This document shows positions 5,677 to 9,566 of a stretch of 9,566 bases of DNA, piece by piece. Under the pieces are notes generated by a model. It did not search any database and was not told the origin of the DNA. It worked only from the letters and a program-made list of their open reading frames with translations. The stretch lies in assembly GCA_945866285.1 (NCBI GenBank), contig CAMBHC010000074.1, positions 1 through 9,566 on the forward strand. Direction: 5' to 3'. A program made the translations under genes and the position numbers. Numbering within the stretch: position 1 is the first letter of the stretch; each line of letters opens with the position of its first letter. This stretch comes from Candidatus Sulfopaludibacter sp. SbA3. Lineage in GTDB: Bacteria; Acidobacteriota; Vicinamibacteria; Vicinamibacterales; UBA2999.

Positions 5677-5967
5677 GCTAAAAGTATCGTCCTATCGCAG
5701 TGGGAACGCCATAGCAGAATGGCAAGACAAATAAGGGCGTTGTGTGCGTTTAACGGACTGCGACGACAGTCGTGTCGATTCAGCGACGGCCAGTACTTGC
5801 TTCCATGGGTGTTTGGTGTGCACCTTCGCCGAGCCGTTCCGGCGGCTTCGCCGAGGCACGACTGCAGACGGGCGTTCATGTTCGTATGGCTACGAACCAG
5901 TCTCTTGCGAACACCGTCGCGGCTTCGCCGCTATGGTGGCAACCTTCGCGTGAACCAGAACGAAGGT
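5677..5967. other. Gene-free, hairpin-rich intergenic region
   Basis: I find no credible gene here on either strand. It holds a small hairpin GACTG-CGACGA-CAGTC (5756-5771), a 10-bp direct repeat CTTCGCCGAG (5824-5833 and 5846-5855) flanking GCCG-TTC-CGGC, and then three consecutive hairpins (see 5880-5968) that run up to the tRNA. The left end must also carry the response-regulator promoter. Confidence 0.7.
5683..5688 (-). promoter_or_regulatory. Putative -10 box of the response regulator (leaderless)
   Basis: On the minus strand GATACT ends 6 nt before GTG 5676. It matches the -10 consensus at four of six positions. No clear -35 is visible. An AGGA lies 13 nt from the GTG, which is too far for a normal Shine-Dalgarno. 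Confidence 0.33.
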
Positions 5968-5968
5968 T
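5880..5968. repeat. Cluster of three inverted repeats abutting the tRNA-Lys 3' end
   Basis: Hairpin 1: GTTCGTA-TGGC-TACGAAC (5880-5897), a perfect 7-bp stem. Hairpin 2: GCGGC-TTC-GCCGC (5919-5931), extended by CACC (5912-5915) with GGTG (5935-5938). Hairpin 3: AACCTTCG (5941-5948) and CGAAGGTT (5961-5968), a perfect 8-bp stem with a 12-nt loop, whose last base is the terminal A of the tRNA CCA on the minus strand. None has a T-run on the minus strand, so they are not typical terminators. They could block exonucleases, aid 3' processing, or belong to a REP-like element placed at the tRNA. Confidence 0.6.
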
Positions 5969-6042
5969 GGTGGGCCGGGTGGGGATCGAACCCACGACCA
6001 ATCGGTTAAAAGCCGAGTGCTCTACCACTGAGCTACCAGCCC
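5968..6042 (-). tRNA. tRNA-Lys (anticodon TTT), CCA encoded
   Basis: Read on the minus strand, the 75-nt sequence folds as a cloverleaf: acceptor GGGCTGG with CCGGCCC (one G-U pair), D-arm GCTC-AGTGGTA-GAGC, anticodon loop CTTTTAA with anticodon TTT at 6008-6010, T-arm GTGGG-TTCGATC-CCCAC, discriminator A and encoded CCA (5968-5970). The 27-43 pair is C-T, a mismatch at the top of the anticodon stem. The 5' end is 7 nt after the stop of the ABC ATPase gene on the same strand, and no separate promoter fits in that gap, so it is probably processed out of the transporter transcript. Confidence 0.96.
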
Positions 6043-6049
6043 GAACCAC

Positions 6050-6751
6050 TCATTGTACACCGTGCCGCGCCCGCTCCATCTGCAGCAATTCCCTGGTGGC
6101 CGCGTGCTGAGGATAATCAAGAACCGTCCGTGGCTCTCCCTCCTCCACCACCAGGCCATCAGCCAGGACGACAACGCGGGTCGCATGCTGGCGCACGAAG
6201 TCATCGTCGTGCGACGTCATGACCAGGGTGCGGCCCGATGCGGCCAGGGCGTGCAAGGCGGCGCCCAGGTCGTTCTTCCGCGCCGGATCCAGCGATGCCG
6301 TCGGCTCGTCCAGCAACAGCAGCGGCGGGTCGACCGCGAGCGCGCGCGCGATGGCCACGCGCTGCGCTTCCCCGCCCGACAACTCGCGCGGCAACGCGCC
6401 GGCGCGGTGGCCCACGCCGAGTTGCTCGAGCAGTCCCTGGGCGCGGGTCCGCGCCTCCGCAGTGGCGACACCGCGCACGTGAATTGGCGCGAGCGTGACG
6501 TTATCGATGGCGCACAAGTGCTCAAAGAGGTAGTGGAACTGGAACACCATGCCGGCCTTGCCGGCCGTGACCTGTCCCGAATCGGGCGCGTCGAGTCCGG
6601 CGATCACGCGCAGGATCGTCGTCTTGCCGGATCCCGACAGTCCCATCAACGCGACGATTTCCCCGGCGCGCGCGTCCAGGTTGACGCCCTTCAGGATGGC
6701 GCGGTTGCCGCGGGTCAGGTGCAGGTTGCGAACGGTCAGCGTCGCTGTCAT
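6050..6751 (-). CDS. Polar amino acid ABC transporter, ATP-binding protein
   Basis: The protein has 233 residues and powers uptake by the fused binding-protein/permease encoded just upstream. All nucleotide-binding motifs are intact: Walker A GLSGSGKTT (37-45), Q-loop Gln71 in VFQFHYLF, signature LSGGEAQR (124-131), Walker B LLLLDEP (144-150) with the D-loop SLD, and switch His181 in TSHD. Size and motifs fit the GlnQ/HisP group. The start is set at ATG 6751 because its ATGA overlaps the permease stop by 4 bp and GGAGG lies 11 nt upstream; an ATG six codons earlier falls inside the permease frame with that GGAGG at its very start. Overlap implies translational coupling. The protein is cytoplasmic, on the inner face of the membrane. 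Substrate specificity is not determined by this subunit. A tRNA-Lys follows after 7 nt. Confidence 0.93.
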   Translation of the reverse strand: MTATLTVRNLHLTRGNRAILKGVNLDARAGEIVALMGLSGSGKTTILRVIAGLDAPDSGQVTAGKAGMVFQFHYLFEHLCAIDNVTLAPIHVRGVATAEARTRAQGLLEQLGVGHRAGALPRELSGGEAQRVAIARALAVDPPLLLLDEPTASLDPARKNDLGAALHALAASGRTLVMTSHDDDFVRQHATRVVVLADGLVVEEGEPRTVLDYPQHAATRELLQMERARHGVQ

Positions 6752-8268
6752 GCGCCCGGCATCCTCCATCGCTCTTCAAGACGGCGCGCGAGATAGCCGA
6801 GCGGCAGGGACATCACGAGATAGATCGCTGCGCACATCAATCCTGGCACCAGCCAACTGCCGATATTGGTGGCGAAGATCTGCGTCTGCTTGGTGAGCTC
6901 GACGACCGTGATCACCGAGACGAGTGAGGAATCCTTCAGCAGCGCGACGAAGTCGTTGGTCATCGGCGCGAGGGCGAGACGAAAAGCCTGCGGTGCGCGG
7001 ATCAACCGTAACGCCTGGAAGTTGGTGAATCCGAGAATGCGCGCCGCATCCAGTTGCCCCCGCGGCACAGCCTCGAGCGCGCTGCGGTAGATTTCACTTT
7101 CATAGGCGGCGTAGTTCAAACCCAGTCCGAGCAGCGCGGCGATGAACGCCGGTAACCGCACCACGGACGACAAGCCGTAGTAGATCACGAACAATTGCAA
7201 CAGCACCGGCGTGCCCCGCATCACCTCAACGTAAGCCGTCAGCAGCGCCCGGCTGATCGGATCGCCGTACACACGGCCCACGGCGATCAGCGATCCGAGG
7301 GCCACCGCCAGCGCCATGGCGAAGCAGCTGAGCGACAGCGTAATCAGCGCCGCGCGAAACAGCGACGGCAAATAGAGTTGAAGGGCGCTCAAGGTGCCAG
7401 GGGGGACGTCAGTGCCAGGGGTGCCAAGGGTGCCAGGGGTGCCAAGGGTGCCAGAAGTGCCAGGGGTGCCAGAGGTGCCGAGCACGCGAGCAAACAGCGA
7501 CGGCTGATCGGTGTTCCACACGTGCCACTTGCGGAAGATGCGCTCCAGTGTGCCGTCGCGCATCGCCTCGCGCAGGATCGTGTCCACGCGGTCGCGAAGG
7601 GCCGTGTTCTCGGGCGCGGTGATGATGATGTAGTGGCCAATCGCCAGGGCGTCTACATGGGTGACGAGGCCGGTATTGCGGCGCATGGCGCGTTCGGCCA
7701 GCACGTGGTCAAGGACCACGGCATCCACGCGGCCGTTGGCCAGGTCCGAATAGGGATGCACGTCTTCGTCGTACGACACGGCGGTAAGACCGTGACGCCG
7801 CTCGGCTTCGAGCAGCAGGTCGTAAGCCATCGTGCCTCCGAGCGTCGCCACTCGCTTGCCCCTGAGGTCGGCGAGCGTGCGGAAGCGTTCGCGATCGGCC
7901 GCACGCACCGTCATCACTTCGCGGAACTCGTAGTACGGCACGCTGGCGGCCAGCGACTGGCGGCGCGCGGGGATGTCTTCAATGCCGCTCAGCCCGATGT
8001 CGAAGTCGCCACGCCCGGCCGATTGATCGAGTGACTGGAACGCGATCTGGATGAACTGCGAGGGGCGGCCGAGCTGCGCGGCCACCAGCTCCGCGATCTC
8101 CACGTCAAAGCCCGATACCTTGGTGGGGTCCGACGGATCGGCCTCCACGAACGGGGCGCCGCCCTCGGCATCGCCGCCCCACCGCAACGGCGCGGGCGTC
8201 TGTGCGTGGGCCACCACCGCCCACAGAAGGCAGCCGTGAAGGCACAAGAGCCATGCGGTGGCGCGCAT
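6748..8268 (-). CDS. Fused amino acid ABC transporter substrate-binding protein and permease
   Basis: The protein has 506 residues. Residues 1-22 are a signal peptide (MRATAWLLCLHGCLLWAVVAHA). Residues about 24-258 form a family 3 solute-binding domain: LRWGGDAEGGAPFVE, VSGFDVEIAELVAAQLG, FDIGLSGI, LRGKRVATLGGT and GRVDAVVLDHVLAE are standard strand and hinge landmarks. A repetitive Gly-Thr linker (262-292) leads to a HisM/GlnP-type permease (about 298-506) with several membrane helices, including ALITLSLSCFAMALAVALG and VLLQLFVIYYGL. The EAA loop EAVPRGQLDAARILGF (near 397-412) docks on the ATPase. Binding protein fused to permease is known from GlnPQ-type systems. Import of a polar or basic amino acid is likely; which one is open. 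The start at ATG 8268 gives a proper signal peptide and has AGGA 8 nt upstream; an open extension of 16 codons lacks support. Confidence 0.92.
   Translation of the reverse strand: MRATAWLLCLHGCLLWAVVAHAQTPAPLRWGGDAEGGAPFVEADPSDPTKVSGFDVEIAELVAAQLGRPSQFIQIAFQSLDQSAGRGDFDIGLSGIEDIPARRQSLAASVPYYEFREVMTVRAADRERFRTLADLRGKRVATLGGTMAYDLLLEAERRHGLTAVSYDEDVHPYSDLANGRVDAVVLDHVLAERAMRRNTGLVTHVDALAIGHYIIITAPENTALRDRVDTILREAMRDGTLERIFRKWHVWNTDQPSLFARVLGTSGTPGTSGTLGTPGTLGTPGTDVPPGTLSALQLYLPSLFRAALITLSLSCFAMALAVALGSLIAVGRVYGDPISRALLTAYVEVMRGTPVLLQLFVIYYGLSSVVRLPAFIAALLGLGLNYAAYESEIYRSALEAVPRGQLDAARILGFTNFQALRLIRAPQAFRLALAPMTNDFVALLKDSSLVSVITVVELTKQTQIFATNIGSWLVPGLMCAAIYLVMSLPLGYLARRLEERWRMPGA
7394..7483 (-). 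repeat. Ten tandem 9-bp units encoding the Gly-Thr linker of the transporter
   Basis: On the plus strand ten 9-bp units run from 7394 to 7483. Eight read GTGCCAnnn, mostly GTGCCAGGG or GTGCCAAGG; one is diverged (7403-7411) and the last reads GTGCCGAGC. On the minus strand they encode GT(P/L/S) triplets. The three-codon period keeps the frame, so copy-number change would only alter the distance between the binding domain and the permease. Confidence 0.9.
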
Positions 8269-8275
8269 GCACCCA

Positions 8276-8304
8276 ATCCTTGCGACCAATCCGCACCCTG
8301 TCAA
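8276..8304 (-). promoter_or_regulatory. Promoter of the transporter operon
   Basis: On the minus strand a perfect -35 TTGACA (8299-8304) is followed after 17 bp by AAGGAT (8276-8281), a weak -10 matching three of six positions, that ends 7 nt before ATG 8268. The same bases include the AGGA that could serve as Shine-Dalgarno, so the message could be leaderless or start further upstream. The TCCTTG/CAAGGA inverted repeat (8277-8282, 8302-8307) overlaps both boxes and could be an operator. Confidence 0.5.
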
Positions 8305-8317
8305 GGAAAAGCCCACG

Positions 8318-8346
8318 TGAACACTGGCTACGAATCAGGCTACCCT
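8318..8346 (+). promoter_or_regulatory. Putative promoter of the DUF4159 gene (leaderless)
   Basis: TGAACA (8318-8323, four of six -35 positions) is 17 bp before TACCCT (8341-8346), which ends 6 nt before ATG 8353. No Shine-Dalgarno is visible. This promoter is divergent from that of the transporter operon, within an 84-bp gap. Confidence 0.42.
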
Positions 8347-8352
8347 AAGTCC

Positions 8353-9204
8353 ATGAAGTCGGGCGGGCAGCGGATGTGGCTCCTGGTCGGATTGCTCGGC
8401 GTGATTGGCGCCGGCGTCACCGTGACCCACGCGCAGCAGATTTGGGCTGGCGGCTTCGGTGGGCGCACACCTCCGCGCTTCCCCACAGCCACGACGTTCG
8501 ACGGCAGCTTCAACTTCTGCCGCGTCATGTTCAGAAGCGATCGGCGCGAGAAGCAGGGCTGGGCCACCGACTACCCTGGCGCCGACATCAACTTCAGCGT
8601 CCGGCTGGCCGAACTCACCAAGGTAAAGGTCAAGATGGCCAACACCGGCACCGAAGACGAGACGCCCGATGCCGTGGTCGTCCGGCTCACCGACCAAGCG
8701 CTGTTTCAGTGCCCGTTCACCTTCATGGAGGATGCCGGCACGGCGCGCTTCAGCGACGCGGAGGTGGAGCGCCTGCGCGACTACCTGCTGAAGGGCGGGT
8801 TCCTGCTGGTCAGCGACTACCACGGCAGTTGGGCCCGCGAGCAGTTCGACGAAGAGATCGGCCGCGCCCTGCCGCGTGCGCAATTCCCCACAGCCGATCT
8901 GCCGCCAGACCATGTGGTCTGGCGGACGATGTTCCCGGTCTCCAGGCTACCGCAGATGGCATCGATCAACACCTGGCGGCGCAGCGAGGGCGGCACCATC
9001 GAGCGGTGGAATGAGGACGCCTCTCCGCCGAGCGCGCGCGGCATTGTCGATGCGCAGGGCCGGCTGATGGTCGTGATGGTCCACAACACCGACATGCCTG
9101 ACGCCTGGGAGCGTGAAGGCGAAGACAGTGATTACTTCTTTCGCTTCTCACCAGACGCCTATGCCATGGGCATCAACATCCTGCTGTACGCGATGACCCA
9201 CTGA
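8353..9204 (+). CDS. Exported DUF4159 domain protein
   Basis: The protein has 283 residues from ATG 8353. Residues 1-27 are a signal peptide ending VTHA, cut before QQIWAGG. The mature part matches DUF4159 as I know it: an N-terminal block with NFCRVMFRSD and GWATDYPGADINFSVRLAEL, a segment LYLL-like core DAVVVRLTDQALFQCPFTFMED, then LRDYLLKGGFLLVSDYHGSW (about 141-160), which resembles the strand-turn after which class I glutamine-amidotransferase-like folds place their nucleophile; here no Cys follows. It closes with the typical DAYAMGINILLYAMTH. The function of DUF4159 is unknown, and the protein should be periplasmic. The frame stays open upstream to about 8206, but that part runs through the divergent transporter promoter and start, so 8353 is preferred; ATG 8374 is a weaker alternative. 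It is divergent from the transporter operon and no partner is obvious. Confidence 0.88.
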   Translation: MKSGGQRMWLLVGLLGVIGAGVTVTHAQQIWAGGFGGRTPPRFPTATTFDGSFNFCRVMFRSDRREKQGWATDYPGADINFSVRLAELTKVKVKMANTGTEDETPDAVVVRLTDQALFQCPFTFMEDAGTARFSDAEVERLRDYLLKGGFLLVSDYHGSWAREQFDEEIGRALPRAQFPTADLPPDHVVWRTMFPVSRLPQMASINTWRRSEGGTIERWNEDASPPSARGIVDAQGRLMVVMVHNTDMPDAWEREGEDSDYFFRFSPDAYAMGINILLYAMTH

Positions 9205-9241
9205 CCATGAAGCGCTGACGCGCGCGGGTGGTTCTCTGGCG

Positions 9242-9261
9242 GCCAGACCTGAAGGTCTGGC
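9242..9261. repeat. Perfect palindromic hairpin downstream of the DUF4159 gene
   Basis: GCCAGACC (9242-9249), loop TGAA (9250-9253), GGTCTGGC (9254-9261): a perfect 8-bp GC-rich stem with a tetraloop. It lies 38 bp after the DUF4159 stop and 26 bp before the next start. There is no T-run, so it may be a transcript-end stabiliser, a weak terminator, or a REP-like dispersed palindrome. Confidence 0.6.
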
Positions 9262-9286
9262 GTGGCTTGCCGATTACCCGGACAGG

Positions 9287-9566
9287 ATGTTAACGCCACC
9301 TGACGACATCGCCACCCGTCGCCTCCATCACCAACTGGAGATGACGATCCGCGACGTGAATCAAGAATTAATCAGCGCCTCCACCGGAGCTATCACCCGC
9401 AGTGCGTTCACCAACGTCGCGCGCATGGTGGCCGACCTGCGAGGACGCTATCTCCAGTGCGTGCTCAGGCTCGGCGAAGAATCGCTGAGCGGACACATCA
9501 CGACTGACGCCACGCTGGAGATGAAATCGCTGCGCGAGGCCTATAACGAGGCCGCGGAAGGGTTCG
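9287..9566 (+). CDS. Hypothetical protein, 3' truncated by the window edge
   Basis: From ATG 9287 the frame is open for 93 codons to the right edge without a stop. The peptide begins MLTPPDDIATRRLHHQLEM and contains DVNQELISAS, FTNVARMVADLRGRYLQCVL and DATLEMKSLREAYNEAAEGF. It appears mostly alpha-helical and charged, with no signal peptide and no motif I recognise. Codon use (GC-rich third positions) agrees with the neighbouring genes, which supports a real gene. An AGG abuts the ATG with no spacing, so it is not a good Shine-Dalgarno; TTACCC lies 7 nt upstream and might be a weak -10. It is on the same strand as the DUF4159 gene, 82 bp behind it, with a hairpin between. No function can be given from this fragment. 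Confidence 0.6.
   Translation, partial: MLTPPDDIATRRLHHQLEMTIRDVNQELISASTGAITRSAFTNVARMVADLRGRYLQCVLRLGEESLSGHITTDATLEMKSLREAYNEAAEGF

Noticed and set aside
5772..6110. Open frame of 112 codons on the plus strand across the tRNA, reading GRVGIEPTTNRLKAECSTTELPA
   Set aside because: This peptide is the antisense translation of the tRNA-Lys itself, a common false gene call. There is no ribosome-binding site, and the frame covers a structural RNA.
7394..7483. CRISPR-like array in the transporter gene
   Set aside because: Units are 9 bp, directly adjacent without spacers, and translated in frame as a linker.
8206..8352. 49-codon N-terminal extension of the DUF4159 protein
   Set aside because: It overlaps the divergent transporter gene start and promoter, and it would bury the signal peptide that begins at 8353.

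Overview
The window looks like chromosome of a high-GC member of the Acidobacteriota, probably Vicinamibacterales-like. The main evidence is a secreted protein with the acidobacterial VWFA-related domain, a DUF4159 protein, and GC-rich repeat elements embedded in genes. The phylum is an inference from gene content, because no rRNA or marker gene is present. The gene content is mostly housekeeping, transport and regulation. I see no phage genes, transposase, CRISPR array or secondary-metabolite cluster.

Layout. 2-571 (+) is the C-terminal part of a LysR-type regulator. 604-3483 (-) holds three genes read leftwards: a protein with a nuclease-like N-terminal domain and a histone-H1-like lysine-rich tail, an unknown protein 9 bp behind it, and a secreted VWFA-domain protein 141 bp further on. 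A divergent promoter region at 3484-3565, with a 10-bp direct repeat spaced 22 bp, separates these from 3566-5215 (+). That unit has an exported O-methyltransferase-like protein and an arginase broken by one missing base. A bidirectional terminator (5223-5248) lies between arginase and a convergent single-domain response regulator (5272-5676, -). A gene-free stretch of hairpins (5677-5967) then runs exactly up to the 3' end of a tRNA-Lys(TTT). The tRNA sits 7 nt behind a polar-amino-acid ABC transporter operon: a fused substrate-binding/permease protein and an overlapping ATPase, 6050-8268 (-). Divergent from this is an exported DUF4159 protein (8353-9204, +). A partial unknown gene runs off the right edge (9287-9566, +).

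How the genes fit together. The transporter would bring in a polar or basic amino acid, arginase would split arginine to ornithine and urea if intact, and tRNA-Lys shares the transporter transcript. This makes a loose amino-acid theme but not a demonstrated pathway. Three observations stand out. First, a GC-rich repeat is inserted in frame inside coding sequence (a clear copy in the methyltransferase, a decayed copy in the nuclease/histone-tail gene), and a separate 9-bp in-frame array sits in the transporter linker. Second, -10-like hexamers lie exactly 6-7 nt before the start codon of most genes that begin a transcription unit, suggesting leaderless mRNAs. Third, there is the nuclease-like/histone-tail protein with its uncharacterised partner.
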